DNA of 64,000 bases, from contig NZ_KI911563.1 in NCBI RefSeq assembly GCF_000515335.1, forward strand, positions 263,735 through 327,734, read 5' to 3'. The DNA is from Cohnella panacarvi Gsoil 349. Lineage in GTDB: Bacteria > Bacillota > Bacilli > Paenibacillales > Paenibacillaceae. The notes beneath the pieces were generated by a model. It did no database searches and had not been told where the DNA came from. It was given only the letters and a program-made list of their open reading frames with translations. Positions 9,213 through 18,542 of the stretch are shown here, piece after piece; the first letter of the stretch is position 1, and each line of letters starts with the position of its first letter. The translations under genes and the position numbers were made by a program.

Positions 9213-10283
9213 ATGGTGTTGGTACAGGCAAGGCGGATCATCGCAAGCCTCGTCCTAGCGTTAGGCATAGTGTCGTCATCCGGCAATCCGGCAGCGTATG
9301 ACGGCACTACCGGAGTAGCGGCCGCGAGCGCGTCCACTGTCGTACAGCAAGTCGCGAGGCAGCTGTCCGCTCAGAATCCTTCATTTACGCTATCGGTTCC
9401 CGACGTGAAGAAAGCGGAAGCGATCATCAAAGAAGCGATGCAAGCGGACGAGTATATCGCAATGCTCATCAAGAGCTATTCGATCCGAACGACAAGCGCG
9501 CCGGGCAAGTCCAAAGGGACGGCCGTCTATAAGGTCGACTACTTGGAGACGAAAAAGCAGACCGACTACGTTAAAGCGGAAGCGAAGCGGATCGTCGCCA
9601 AGCTGACGACGAACAAGATGAGCGACATTCAGAAGGAGAAGGTCCTTCACGACTATATCGCCTCTCATGTGACCTACGACAAGTCGTTACGCAAATATAC
9701 GGCATACGAAGCGTTGACGACGGGAGAGGCAGTGTGCCAAGGCTATGCGCTGCTCACCTATCGGCTCATGCAGGAAGCGGGCATTCCCGTGCATATCGTA
9801 TCGGGAACCGTCAGCACCGGCTTGCACGCTTGGAATAAGGTGAAGCTGGACGGGAAGTGGTATAACGTCGATACGACATGGGATTCGCAGAAGGAAGTCT
9901 CGTACAGTTACTTCAACGTGACGGACGCGGCGCTGAAGCGGGATCATTCCTGGAAGCAGGGAAGCTTGCCGGCGGCGAATACGGACTACCGCGAAATGCT
10001 GAAGACGAAGATCAAAGCGAAAGACAAGTATGCGATCGCTTATCAAGCGATTATGAAGGACATCGGCGAGCAGGCGGCGACGGTGGACGAAGCGATTAAC
10101 GTCATTAATCGTGCGATCGAGAGCCGAAAGCCTTCGGTGAAGTTTACCTACCTATACGGCAGAAGAAAGCTGTCCGGTGATATCGATACGATGCTGAAGA
10201 AGCACGCGGACGTGAAATCGATGTCGATCTCCTACAGCTATTCGAACGGAATCGCGACAATCGAAGCAAAGCTAGGCTATTGA
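9213..10283 (+). CDS. Secreted transglutaminase-like protein
   Basis: This 356-residue protein has a Sec-type signal sequence (about 1-40). Its transglutaminase-like core has Cys in GEAVCQGYALL, His in GLHAWNKV and Asp in VDTTWDS, the papain-like catalytic triad. After the core (NVTDAALKRDHSW) comes a C-terminal region of about 100 residues that I do not recognise. Such proteins are usually extracytoplasmic peptidases or cross-linkers, and the substrate is unknown. GGAGGTG precedes the ATG. Confidence 0.8.
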   Translation: MVLVQARRIIASLVLALGIVSSSGNPAAYDGTTGVAAASASTVVQQVARQLSAQNPSFTLSVPDVKKAEAIIKEAMQADEYIAMLIKSYSIRTTSAPGKSKGTAVYKVDYLETKKQTDYVKAEAKRIVAKLTTNKMSDIQKEKVLHDYIASHVTYDKSLRKYTAYEALTTGEAVCQGYALLTYRLMQEAGIPVHIVSGTVSTGLHAWNKVKLDGKWYNVDTTWDSQKEVSYSYFNVTDAALKRDHSWKQGSLPAANTDYREMLKTKIKAKDKYAIAYQAIMKDIGEQAATVDEAINVINRAIESRKPSVKFTYLYGRRKLSGDIDTMLKKHADVKSMSISYSYSNGIATIEAKLGY

Positions 10284-10370
10284 TGCGGTTAACGATGGAT
10301 ATCTACGAACCCGAATGATATAATTTTAGGATGGAATCTGGCATATCTAAGAGGAGGAGTGAATCCTGAT

Positions 10371-11933
10371 ATGGCATCCGAGAAGGGGAATAAGGATTAC
10401 GCTCAATATTTCGATTTCTCCTCGGCTAAAGTCATTAAGCAAGAGGATGGGAAAACGACCTATCGGATTAACGGCCGAGATATAACGATGCTCTCCGCCC
10501 CGAGCTATTCCGACGAGAAGAAGCGCGGCAAGGAAGAGATTAAGGTCCATTACGAGAACGGCGTTCCGGCGGAACTGAGCGGGCTCGGACGCGGCAAAAA
10601 GTACTTGATATACACGTACGGCTGCCAGATGAACGAGCACGATACGGAGATCATGCGCGGACTGTTCGAGGCAATGGGATATGAAGCGACGGAAGAGCGC
10701 AAGGATGCGGACGTCATTCTGCTGAATACGTGTGCGGTTCGCGAGAACGCGGAAGACAAAGTGTTCGGCGAGCTCGGCCATATGAAGCTGCTGAAGCAGC
10801 AACGTCCGGAGCTCATTCTCGGCGTATGCGGCTGCATGTCGCAGGAAGCGTCGGTCGTGAACCGGATCATGCACAAGCACCCTCACGTGGATTTGATTTT
10901 CGGAACGCATAATATCCATCGTCTGCCTCATCTGCTGCAGGACGCGTACTTCGGCAAAGAGATGGTCGTCGAGGTTTGGTCCAAGGAAGGCGACATCATC
11001 GAGAATTTGCCGAAGAAGCGGGCCGAAGGGCTGCGGGCGTGGGTCAACATTATGTACGGATGCGATAAGTTCTGCACGTACTGCATCGTGCCGTACACTC
11101 GCGGCAAGGAAAGAAGCCGCTTGCCGGAGGACGTTATCGCGGAAGTTCGCGATTTGGCGCGCCAAGGGTATAAGGAGATTACGCTGCTCGGCCAGAACGT
11201 GAACGCGTACGGCAAAGATTTCGAAGACCGGAACTATCGGTTCGGAGATCTGATGGACGATATACGCAAAATCGATATTCCGCGCGTACGCTTCACGACG
11301 AGCCATCCGCGAGACTTCGACGACCATCTGATCGAAGTGCTCGCCAAAGGCGGCAACCTGGTCGAGCATATCCATTTGCCGGTGCAATCCGGCAGCACGG
11401 ACATTCTGAAACGGATGAGCCGCAAATACACGCGCGAACGGTTCCTCGAACTCGTAGGTCGCATTCGGAAGGCGATTCCGAACGTCGTGCTGACGACGGA
11501 CATCATCGTCGGTTTCCCGGGCGAGACGGAGGAGCAATTCGAGGAGACGATGTCGATCGTGCGCGAGGCGAATTTCTCGTCGGCGTTCACGTTCATCTAC
11601 TCGCCGCGCGAGGGCACGCCGGCCGCGGAGATGGCCGACGACGTGCTTTACGAAGTGAAGCAGAAGCGTCTGCAGCGGCTGAACGAGCTGATCGGGGAGC
11701 TGTCGCTGGCTAACCACCTTGAGCTCAAAGGCCAAATCGTCGAAGTGCTCGTCGAGGGCGAGAGCAAGAACAACCCCGACGTGCTGTCCGGCAGAACGCG
11801 TACGAACAAGCTCATTCATTTTCAGGGGAAGAAGGAATGGATCGGGCAATTCGTGCAAGTGCGGGTCACGGAGCCGCAGACATGGTATATTAAAGCAGAA
11901 GTCGTAACGGAGCCGGAAGCGGCCGCTATATAA
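10371..11933 (+). CDS. miaB: tRNA-2-methylthio-N6-dimethylallyladenosine synthase
   Basis: The protein has the full methylthiotransferase layout: an N-terminal UPF0004 domain with cluster cysteines ([29 protein letters not shown]), a radical-SAM domain with [16 protein letters not shown] (CxxxCxxC) and a C-terminal TRAM domain. MiaB adds the methylthio group to i6A37 of tRNAs. The N-terminal extension of about 65 residues before the first domain is typical of Bacillota. GAGGAGG at 10351 fits the ATG at 10371 better than the GTG at 10359. ymcA follows, as in B. subtilis. Confidence 0.96.
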   Translation: MASEKGNKDYAQYFDFSSAKVIKQEDGKTTYRINGRDITMLSAPSYSDEKKRGKEEIKVHYENGVPAELSGLGRGKKYLIYTYGCQMNEHDTEIMRGLFEAMGYEATEERKDADVILLNTCAVRENAEDKVFGELGHMKLLKQQRPELILGVCGCMSQEASVVNRIMHKHPHVDLIFGTHNIHRLPHLLQDAYFGKEMVVEVWSKEGDIIENLPKKRAEGLRAWVNIMYGCDKFCTYCIVPYTRGKERSRLPEDVIAEVRDLARQGYKEITLLGQNVNAYGKDFEDRNYRFGDLMDDIRKIDIPRVRFTTSHPRDFDDHLIEVLAKGGNLVEHIHLPVQSGSTDILKRMSRKYTRERFLELVGRIRKAIPNVVLTTDIIVGFPGETEEQFEETMSIVREANFSSAFTFIYSPREGTPAAEMADDVLYEVKQKRLQRLNELIGELSLANHLELKGQIVEVLVEGESKNNPDVLSGRTRTNKLIHFQGKKEWIGQFVQVRVTEPQTWYIKAEVVTEPEAAAI

Positions 11934-11969
11934 TGACGGGACGTCCACCTCAAGTTAGGAGAGAGACAG

Positions 11970-12440
11970 ATGACAGCACATGCACACGATCATGATCATC
12001 ATGACCACGATCATAGCTGCGTACCTTCGTTCAGCAGCATCGACCTTGTCGTTCGAGAGGATATTCTGGCGCGGGCGAAGGAGCTCGCGGATTTGATCGC
12101 AACGGCGGAAGAAGTCGAGCTGTACCAGAAAGCGGAGAAAGTGATTCAATCGCATACCCGCGTTCAGGAATTGATCGCGCTCATCAAGAAGAAACAAAAA
12201 GAGCTCGTCGCGTTCCAGCACACGTTCAACAATCCGCAGATGGTGGAGAAGATCGAAACCGAGATTTCGGTAATCCAGGACGAGCTCGACAATATGCCGG
12301 TCGTACAGCAATTCCAGCAAAGCCAGGTCGACGTGAACTATTTGCTTCAGAACGTCGTGTCGGTCATTCGAGACTCCGTCGCGGAGAAGCTCGACATCGA
12401 AGCCGCCAAGCCGGCCGAAGCGCCGGAGCAGTGCGACTAA
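11970..12440 (+). CDS. ymcA: YmcA/RicA-like YlbF family regulator
   Basis: This 156-residue helical protein starts with a histidine-rich stretch (HAHDHDHHDHDHSC), then a YlbF/YmcA helical domain (VREDILARAKELADLIATAE onward). In B. subtilis RicA (YmcA) works with YlbF and YaaT as an Fe-S complex that guides RNase Y and affects development. The miaB-ymcA neighbourhood is conserved. The His-rich N-terminus and a penultimate Cys (EQCD) could bind metal, which is inference. Confidence 0.85.
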   Translation: MTAHAHDHDHHDHDHSCVPSFSSIDLVVREDILARAKELADLIATAEEVELYQKAEKVIQSHTRVQELIALIKKKQKELVAFQHTFNNPQMVEKIETEISVIQDELDNMPVVQQFQQSQVDVNYLLQNVVSVIRDSVAEKLDIEAAKPAEAPEQCD

Positions 12441-12525
12441 GCATAGCGAATAAAGCGGCGGCTAGACTGCCAACCTACTGTCGCCGGGGTATTCGAACCC
12501 CGCGATAGGAAGGAGGCTGCCAGAC

Positions 12526-12621
12526 GTGACCGAGGGCATCCCGAATTCGCAGACGCGCGCGCCGAAGAGCGATGATCCGAAGAAGCAAGGCCGCTCAGCC
12601 GCCAAGAAAAAATCCAAATAA
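12526..12621 (+). CDS. Small basic hypothetical protein, 31 residues
   Basis: The GTG at 12526 is preceded by AAGGAGG at proper spacing. It opens a 31-codon frame starting MTEGIPNSQTRAPKSD and ending in a Lys-rich tail (AAKKKSK). It is followed at once by a strong hairpin, which supports a real small gene. I do not recognise it. Confidence 0.5.
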   Translation: MTEGIPNSQTRAPKSDDPKKQGRSAAKKKSK

Positions 12622-12623
12622 CC

Positions 12624-12660
12624 AAGAGGGCCGCGCAGCTTCGAGTTGCGCGGCCCTCTT
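12624..12660. terminator. Hairpin between convergent genes
   Basis: AAGAGGGCCGCGCA pairs perfectly with TGCGCGGCCCTCTT around a 9-nt loop. It lies between the small gene ending at 12621 and the convergent gene ending at 12698. There is no long T-run on either side. Confidence 0.6.
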
Positions 12661-12697
12661 CATGAGGCGAGAACGTTCGTCGGTGCTTGCATATGAA

Positions 12698-13375
12698 TTA
12701 CAGAGGAGAAATGCTCAGAATCGAGTAGCGTTGATCGTAGTGCAGCATGTAGCTCGCGTTCGGGGCCAAACGCCATTTGTTCATCCAATAGGAAGGCAGG
12801 CGCAGCCGGTCGTCCGATAGGTTCGCGGGCACCTGAAGCCGCATCCCCGCGAGAAATTTGCCGTTGCGAACGCGGATCGGAAGTCCTTGCCGGTCGGGAA
12901 TGCCTAGCTTGGAGACGAGCTCGTATCCGATCGAGAGGTTGTTCACGCTCTGCGAATGGATGACGGCCTTCGCTTCACTGATCGGAGACGGCTGAATCGA
13001 GAGGGTTCTGTTCGCGGACGAATACGTTAACGCGTAGCGTCGGAGCGCTTGCAACTGGAGGCGCTGAGCGAGAGAGAAGTTCATCTCGATGAAATCCGCG
13101 AAGCATTCGCGTCCCTCGAGAAACTGTACGTTAACGTTGCTCGCCTTGACCGCGCCGCGGCTAAGATTGATCGGCGTATTCCGCGGGATGGCAAGCAATT
13201 CCGAGGAATCGCCGCAGCCTAGCGTCAAGACGATCGTATTGTCCGGTACTTTGGCGATATACAGGTCTAACCGGCCGGTTGCCATCGGGTAGGTACACGC
13301 TCCTTCTAGACAGTCGCATGAATCGAATCGAGAAGCTGGATCGGCCGCGATAGCCGCGCCTAACATCCGGTTCAT
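12698..13375 (-). CDS. Conserved-looking hypothetical protein
   Basis: The protein is about 225 residues. It has a cysteine-containing N-terminal part (SCDCLEGACTYP) and no membrane segment. The C-terminal half contains GIPDRQGLPIRVRNGKFLAG. I do not recognise a family. The start is uncertain: ATG at 13375 or TTG at 13387, neither with a good ribosome-binding site. It is convergent with the small gene at 12526 and lies downstream of bioY, but the bioY terminator separates them. Confidence 0.6.
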   Translation of the reverse strand: MNRMLGAAIAADPASRFDSCDCLEGACTYPMATGRLDLYIAKVPDNTIVLTLGCGDSSELLAIPRNTPINLSRGAVKASNVNVQFLEGRECFADFIEMNFSLAQRLQLQALRRYALTYSSANRTLSIQPSPISEAKAVIHSQSVNNLSIGYELVSKLGIPDRQGLPIRVRNGKFLAGMRLQVPANLSDDRLRLPSYWMNKWRLAPNASYMLHYDQRYSILSISPL

Positions 13376-13472
13376 GACGCCACACAATCTTGTTAATTGT
13401 ATGTACTCTGCGGCTTTCTTGCTTGTACCTGTGTCCCGATCGGCAGTGCCTCGGTTCGTGATTGCAGGGACT

Positions 13473-13496
13473 AAAAAAGCTCCCTTGCGGGAGCTT
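13473..13496 (-). terminator. Terminator of bioY
   Basis: On the minus strand AAGCTCCC-GCAA-GGGAGCTT is followed by TTTT. It lies 24 bp after the bioY stop. Confidence 0.85.
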
Positions 13497-13519
13497 GGAG
13501 GCCGGATCGGCGAAGCAAC

Positions 13520-14134
13520 TCACTTGCTTGGGCGGATCTTCGGCAGCACCGGGCGCAGCGCGGCGATGACGATGGCGCCGGCAACGGATTTCAATACGTC
13601 GCCTGGGAGGTAAACGTATATCCCTTTGCGAAGCGTCGTGTCAAGGTCCCAATGCAAGTAGTGCGCAAGCCAAGGAGCGCCGGTTACATAAAGCAATAGG
13701 GAACCGATCAGGAACGTGGAAAGGAAGAGAACGATCAGTCGAACGATCGTGAGCCGCGAGCGCCCTGCGAACAGCTTATCGCATATCCAGCCGAGCAAGA
13801 AGGCGGCGATCGGGAACATCCAGATGAAGCCCGCCGATGCGCCGGTCATCTTGGAAAGTCCGCTGCCTTCGCCCATGAGCGGAAGGCCGAGGGCCGTTAA
13901 TAGAATGACGATGAAAATACTCATAAACCCGTATGTAGCGCCCAGCAGCCCTCCTGCAAGGATGACGGCGAACGTCTGCAGCGTAATCGGTACGGTTGAG
14001 AAGCCGATCCTGAATTTGATATAGCTCCCTGCGATGAACAGGGCGCCGAATAAAGCAGTGAAGACGATTCCTCGGATCCATTCGCTCGTATTGGCTCGGC
14101 TGTTGACGTTAGTCGTGGTAATCGGATTAGACAC
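13520..14134 (-). CDS. bioY: Biotin transporter substrate-binding component BioY
   Basis: This membrane protein of about 205 residues is the S-component of an ECF transporter. It has FTALFGALFIAGSYIKFRIG, VPITLQTFAVILAGGLLGA (a BioY hallmark) and six predicted helices. GTG at 14134 has AAAGGAG ten bases upstream. A longer frame to 14284 runs across the operator and is not the gene. The BirA-type operator just upstream and the divergent Ecf genes support biotin uptake. Confidence 0.93.
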   Translation of the reverse strand: MSNPITTTNVNSRANTSEWIRGIVFTALFGALFIAGSYIKFRIGFSTVPITLQTFAVILAGGLLGATYGFMSIFIVILLTALGLPLMGEGSGLSKMTGASAGFIWMFPIAAFLLGWICDKLFAGRSRLTIVRLIVLFLSTFLIGSLLLYVTGAPWLAHYLHWDLDTTLRKGIYVYLPGDVLKSVAGAIVIAALRPVLPKIRPSK

Positions 14135-14153
14135 GTTGTCAAATCTCCTTTCG

Positions 14154-14189
14154 AATGTTAACCTTATTGTGTGGACGTGGTTAACAATT
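14154..14189. promoter_or_regulatory. BirA (biotin repressor) operator
   Basis: AATGTTAACC and GGTTAACAATT form an inverted repeat separated by 15 bp, matching the Bacillota BirA operator (AATGTTAACC-N15-GGTTAACATT). It sits in the intergenic region between bioY and the divergent ecfA, so it could repress both when biotin is plentiful. Confidence 0.85.
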
Positions 14190-14234
14190 CGGATTGTAGC
14201 ATGAGATCGCTGGATTGGGAAGAGGGAAAATGAA

Positions 14235-15122
14235 ATGAGAGAATCGGCGGCTAAGCCGATAGAGCTGCACGGGGTATCCGTCATCGGCAGCGATGAACGC
14301 GGAGACGCGGTGACTCGTCTGGAAGATGTACGATTAAGCGTTGCGCCGGGCGAATGGCTCTATATCGTCGGCGTGAACGGCAGCGGAAAATCGACGCTGG
14401 CCCGCGTGTTGGCCGGTTTATATACAGAAGGGATGATCGGCGATTATCGCCGAGGCTTCGCCGGGTCGAACGTGAGCCCGATCGTGTTGCAGCATCCTCA
14501 AGCGCAGTTGTTCGGGGAAACGCCTCGCGAGGAAATTCAGTTCGCGCTCGAGTGGCAAAGGAAGCCGGCGGACGAGATCGGGGTTGCCGCGGAGCGGGTG
14601 CTGGATCGAGTAGGCCTGCTAGCACTGGCCGATGAGCCGTGGCACAGGCTATCCGGCGGGCAGTTGCAACTGACGGCGTTCGCTGCCGCGATCGCAGGCG
14701 AAGCCCCATTGATCGTGCTGGACGAAGCTACCTCCATGCTGGACGAACGGACTCGGGTGACGATCGTGAAGGAATCGAGGCGGCTGCAGCGCCAAGGAAC
14801 CTCGATCGTGTGGGTGACGCAGCGGCTGGACGAGCTCGAGCCGGAATCGCGCGTTATCACGGTTAGCGAAGGACGGATCGTCTTCGACGGCGACGTACGG
14901 CAGATGTTGTACGGGGAAGATGAAGAGGCGATAACCCCTTGCGAGCAAGCGGGATTGCGTATGCCATATTTGCCGGCGATGGCGTTGCAATTAAGAAGGC
15001 AAGATCAGCTTAAGGATCCGCTTCCGGTGACGGCGGAGGAATGGCGAAGGGTGTTGGGAGACGTTGCGGACGGCGAGTGGGCAGGAACGGGAGGAAAATC
15101 GACCGGTAGAGCTATGCATTGA
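14235..15122 (+). CDS. ecfA: ECF transporter ATPase EcfA
   Basis: This 295-residue ABC ATPase has Walker A GVNGSGKST (about 45-53), a Q-loop LQHPQAQLFGE typical of EcfA, signature RLSGGQLQL and Walker B LIVLDEATSML. It energises an ECF vitamin transporter. It is divergent from bioY and shares the BirA operator region. It overlaps the next gene by 59 bp, suggesting coupled translation. Confidence 0.9.
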   Translation: MRESAAKPIELHGVSVIGSDERGDAVTRLEDVRLSVAPGEWLYIVGVNGSGKSTLARVLAGLYTEGMIGDYRRGFAGSNVSPIVLQHPQAQLFGETPREEIQFALEWQRKPADEIGVAAERVLDRVGLLALADEPWHRLSGGQLQLTAFAAAIAGEAPLIVLDEATSMLDERTRVTIVKESRRLQRQGTSIVWVTQRLDELEPESRVITVSEGRIVFDGDVRQMLYGEDEEAITPCEQAGLRMPYLPAMALQLRRQDQLKDPLPVTAEEWRRVLGDVADGEWAGTGGKSTGRAMH

Positions 15123-16749
15123 AGGGATCGGTTGGCGTACGGGCACGTCCGGCGACATGTCTGGAGCCGCGCTGACGCTGTATCCCGGCCAAGTCATTGT
15201 GCTCGCGGGAGGCAACGGCGTCGGCAAGACGACGTGGCTTGAGAAGCTGGCCGGGTTGCGTGCGCCCGAGGGCATGCGGATTCGTTACGGGATGGAGCCG
15301 CTATGGCAGGAGAACCGATGGGGCAAGAAGCGGCTGAATGCTAGCGCGCTCTTGCGTTATAGCTATGCCCCGCAGTCTCCCGAGAACGGCTTATTCTCCC
15401 GGACGCTATCGGAAGAGTTGAAGTACTCCGCCCGGCCCTATCGGTTAAGTAACGAGAAGCTGGATGAACGCGTGTCGGAGGCGCTGGAAGCGGTAGGGTG
15501 GCATGCGGATTGGCTTGCGCGCGATCCGTACCGGATGAGCGGAGGGGAACGCCGTCGCGCGGCATTGGCCGCATCGTTCGTGCCCCCGGCTTCTTGGCTG
15601 TTACTAGACGAGCCGAGCGCGGGGGTGGATGGCGACGGGCATGCGCGGTTAGGCGAATATTTAATGGGGTTAAAGAAACGCGGGATCGGCATAGTGCTCG
15701 TCTCCCACGAACTGGACTGGGCGATGCCGCTCGCGGATTCCGTGCTCCTGCTCGATTATGAGGGAACGGTGAGGAGATGCAATCCGGCCGAGCTGCTGGC
15801 GCATTCGGAATGGCTTGCGGAGGCGGGAATGTCCGTGCCATTATGGTTGGAAATCGCGCATAAGCTGCACCTGCGAGGAATTCCCGCGGAGCAGCTATGG
15901 TCGCCGGATTCCGCTGCGGGAGCCGTCGCGGTCGCCCGCGAGGTTCAAGCGGCGCCGGAGGACGCAAGACGGCTTACAGCCGAGGCACCCGCTCGCCGCC
16001 TTCGCAACGCTGCCGAGACGGCCAAGCATCGATTAGGAGCGTTCGATCCGCGCACGATCTGGTTCTCTTATATCTTATTGTCGCTAGGGATATTCGCACA
16101 GAATCAATGGGGCGGCATCGCCGTTGCCGGAGCGCTTACTCTATCGTTGCTTGCTGCGGGGCGTATTTCCTTGTGGCGGTGGCGAGCGCTGCTTCGTACT
16201 TACGCGTTGTTATCGGTGTTCGTTTCGGCTTTTTTCGCGTTGGGTTGGTTCACGTTCGATACGGACGCTTTCATCGGCACGCTGCTTCCTTTTACAAGGA
16301 CGTACCTCGTGTTACTGCTCGGACTATGCATTCCGTTAGTGATGACGCCGCTGTCCTTGCGCAATGCGCTACAGAAGCTGTTGACGATTCGAGGGAGGAC
16401 GCCGGCGTTCGCGCATCGGCTCATCCTGACGGTTACGATCATGATTCGATTCGTTCCCGTGCTCGTGGAGGAATGGGGAAGGTTCGCTAGAATCGATCTG
16501 TCGCGTGGAAAAATGAGGCCCGGGCGACCTTGGGCGTTCGCCTCGAAGCTGAAGGATATGGCGCTGCCGTTCCTGTTATCGATATTCCGGCTTGGCGACG
16601 AGATCGCCATCGCGCTCGAAAGCCGCGGTGTCGCGAGGGACGTGCGCCCGACCCGCGCGGCGAAGCTGCGAATGGCAGCTCGAGACTACGGAGCTGTGGT
16701 TGGTTCGGCGTTACTCATGTTCGGAATGTGGGCGTTCGCGAATCGTTAA
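15064..16749 (+). CDS. Fused EcfA ATPase - EcfT transmembrane protein
   Basis: This 561-residue protein joins two ECF components. Residues about 10-240 are an ABC ATPase (Walker A GGNGVGKTT, signature MSGGERRRAAL, Walker B WLLLDEPSAGVD). After a linker of about 90 residues, residues about 330-561 are an EcfT-like membrane domain with several helices and the coupling motif ALESRGVARDVRPTR. With the upstream EcfA and BioY it would complete a biotin ECF transporter. EcfA and EcfT are normally separate. The TTG start at 15064 is uncertain, and the stop overlaps the convergent MFS stop. Confidence 0.85.
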   Translation: MRTASGQEREENRPVELCIEGIGWRTGTSGDMSGAALTLYPGQVIVLAGGNGVGKTTWLEKLAGLRAPEGMRIRYGMEPLWQENRWGKKRLNASALLRYSYAPQSPENGLFSRTLSEELKYSARPYRLSNEKLDERVSEALEAVGWHADWLARDPYRMSGGERRRAALAASFVPPASWLLLDEPSAGVDGDGHARLGEYLMGLKKRGIGIVLVSHELDWAMPLADSVLLLDYEGTVRRCNPAELLAHSEWLAEAGMSVPLWLEIAHKLHLRGIPAEQLWSPDSAAGAVAVAREVQAAPEDARRLTAEAPARRLRNAAETAKHRLGAFDPRTIWFSYILLSLGIFAQNQWGGIAVAGALTLSLLAAGRISLWRWRALLRTYALLSVFVSAFFALGWFTFDTDAFIGTLLPFTRTYLVLLLGLCIPLVMTPLSLRNALQKLLTIRGRTPAFAHRLILTVTIMIRFVPVLVEEWGRFARIDLSRGKMRPGRPWAFASKLKDMALPFLLSIFRLGDEIAIALESRGVARDVRPTRAAKLRMAARDYGAVVGSALLMFGMWAFANR

Positions 16750-17969
16750 TCCTCGTCGCTCAATTGCTTGCTCCACGACAGGATGGCGGCGATCAGGCCA
16801 AGCGACGAACCGAACAAGAATCCTGCTCTCAAACCGCCCATCGAATTGAGTCCCCCGGCGACGTAAGGCCCGATGAACATGCCGATCGAGTAGACGGACT
16901 GGTAGAATCCCATCGCGGTCGCTCGCTGGATCGCGGGAAACGGTCGAATCGCGAAGCTGAGCAGAAGCGGGAAGTACATCGCCTGCGCCATTCCGTTGCC
17001 GGCTTGCGTGAGCGCGAGCCAGGTCAGGTTGTCGCTGTAAGGGATCGCGGCGGTGAAAATCGCGGCCAGCAGAAAACCGGCGACGATCACGTTGCGGCTG
17101 CCCAGACGAGGGGCCAACAGTCGGCCGGATATAAACGAGACGATCGCATGAGGCACCATGAACGCGATGACGATGAGCGTAAGCTGCGATTTCGAGGCGC
17201 CGAGCTCGGACGCTTGCAGCGGTGTGAAGCCGAACATCGTAATGAACAGAATACCATGCGCGAGCAAGGAGAGAATCGACACTCTCCATAGAAGCTTGGA
17301 ACGAAATATGCCGGCTAGCGACGCTAGTCGGTTATGCGTCGTGCCTTCGGTCGGAGCTGGCGCCTTCGCTTGCGCGAGCGCCGTCTTAGGCTCGTAGACG
17401 AACAACGCCACGATGGCCCCGATCCCCGCTACGATTATTCCGCATGCGAACGCGTAGTTCCAGCCGCCCCATGCGGCTAAGCTTCCGCTTGCGCTCATGC
17501 CCACGAGTTGACCGAATACGGTGAGAAAGCTCAGCGTCCCCATCGCTTGATGCGTTTGGTTAGCGGGGTAGTAGGAGGCATAGAGGACGCTGAACGGAAC
17601 CCAAGCCGCAGCGCATATGCCTGCCATGAGTCGCCCGGCAAGCGGCCCTCCCCAAGTTCCGGGCAGCATGAACAGGGCGCAGCTGATTAATCCGGCTAGC
17701 ATGCCGATAATCAGGAACGGCTTCCGGCGAGACATGACGTCGGAATACATGCCGAGCGGAAGCCGGGTGACGACTTGCGTCAGTCCGTAACTGCCAAGGA
17801 TAAAGCCGATGAGGCCTATGGAAATCCCGCGGTCCTCGAGATAAGGACTGAGGATCGGGACGTAAATGTACAGCGTAGACCAATAAAGCACGGTGGCGAT
17901 CGCAAAAATAAGATGTTGGCGTCTGCTCGCGGTTGGGGTTGCGGCGATATTTTCCGAACGGGATGGCAT
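16746..17969 (-). CDS. MFS transporter
   Basis: This 407-residue major facilitator protein has about 12 hydrophobic helices. It has the loop 2-3 signature region GSYGLTQVVTRLPLGMYSD with downstream basic SRRKP. Such proteins are usually drug or metabolite exporters, and the substrate is unknown. The ATG at 17969 is chosen because AGGAGGT lies correctly in front, while a TTG at 18002 lies before that site. It is convergent with the EcfA-EcfT fusion. Confidence 0.85.
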   Translation of the reverse strand: MPSRSENIAATPTASRRQHLIFAIATVLYWSTLYIYVPILSPYLEDRGISIGLIGFILGSYGLTQVVTRLPLGMYSDVMSRRKPFLIIGMLAGLISCALFMLPGTWGGPLAGRLMAGICAAAWVPFSVLYASYYPANQTHQAMGTLSFLTVFGQLVGMSASGSLAAWGGWNYAFACGIIVAGIGAIVALFVYEPKTALAQAKAPAPTEGTTHNRLASLAGIFRSKLLWRVSILSLLAHGILFITMFGFTPLQASELGASKSQLTLIVIAFMVPHAIVSFISGRLLAPRLGSRNVIVAGFLLAAIFTAAIPYSDNLTWLALTQAGNGMAQAMYFPLLLSFAIRPFPAIQRATAMGFYQSVYSIGMFIGPYVAGGLNSMGGLRAGFLFGSSLGLIAAILSWSKQLSDED

Positions 17970-18092
17970 CTGGGGTGGACCTCCTGACGGTGACTGATTC
18001 AAGCGTACTTTCTACTTTAACGGATGGATCGGAGATTGGCTAGACGGAGTTGCTCGTTAGATGATAAGATCAACCTATACTCCGAAAGCATC

Positions 18093-18131
18093 GAGAGGCT
18101 ATTCCCGCCCGGCGGGAACGGTCTCTTTTTT
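18093..18131 (+). terminator. Terminator-like hairpin before the recombinase
   Basis: GAGAGGCTATTCCCGCC pairs imperfectly with GGCGGGAACGGTCTC and is followed by six T. No + strand gene ends just upstream. It may insulate the recombinase and array from read-through. The rest of 17970-18233 shows nothing else clear. Confidence 0.6.
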
Positions 18132-18233
18132 GTCGTTGTGCGGGCAGTAGTTTCCAAATAATAGGATGATTGATAAAATGAGAGGGTGGTGCGCAGGATG
18201 AAGGTTAGGCTCAGTTAACGTAGCGGCAATGAG

Positions 18234-18542
18234 TTGTCGGTGAAGGGGCCGTACCATGCGGATTGGGTCGCTCGGGTGAAGCGGATGTGCTTTCGCAGGT
18301 GGAATCCGGAGGAACAGGCGTGGATCATTCCTTATACGTCGGGGGTTTTGGCGGAATTGCTTCAGCTGTTCGATGGGATTGCCTTGAGCGTTGACGATGC
18401 GCTGCTGGAGGAAAGCGAGCTGCTTGCGGACTATGAGTGGAAGGTAGCTACCTGTCGAGTTATCAACGATCGAATTCGAGCGTTCCAGTTGAGATGGGGT
18501 GAAGCGTCAGTACGCGATCAGGCTAAGGCTAGGCGGTTATAG
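18234..18542 (+). CDS. HARP-like N-terminal module of the recombinase, separate overlapping ORF
   Basis: This 102-residue ORF contains RRWNPEEQAWIIPYTSGVLA, resembling the small HARP-like domain I know at the N-terminus of some tyrosine recombinases. It reads from TTG 18234. An in-frame ATG lies at 18198, but a TAA at 18216 interrupts it (MKVRLS-stop-RSGNELSVKG), which looks like a nonsense change in an originally longer gene. Its 3' end overlaps the recombinase by 44 bp in another frame. Either the two were one protein broken by a frameshift, or they are translationally coupled. Confidence 0.55.
   Translation: MSVKGPYHADWVARVKRMCFRRWNPEEQAWIIPYTSGVLAELLQLFDGIALSVDDALLEESELLADYEWKVATCRVINDRIRAFQLRWGEASVRDQAKARRL

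Noticed and set aside
12478-12512. tRNA T-arm-like sequence (GGGGTTCGAATACCCC on the minus strand)
   Set aside because: The loop is 8 nt, and no acceptor, D or anticodon arms surround it. It is part of an imperfect hairpin before the small gene at 12526.
14135-14284. Longer BioY reading frame starting at 14284
   Set aside because: It crosses the BirA operator and the divergent gene start. The GTG at 14134 has a good ribosome-binding site.
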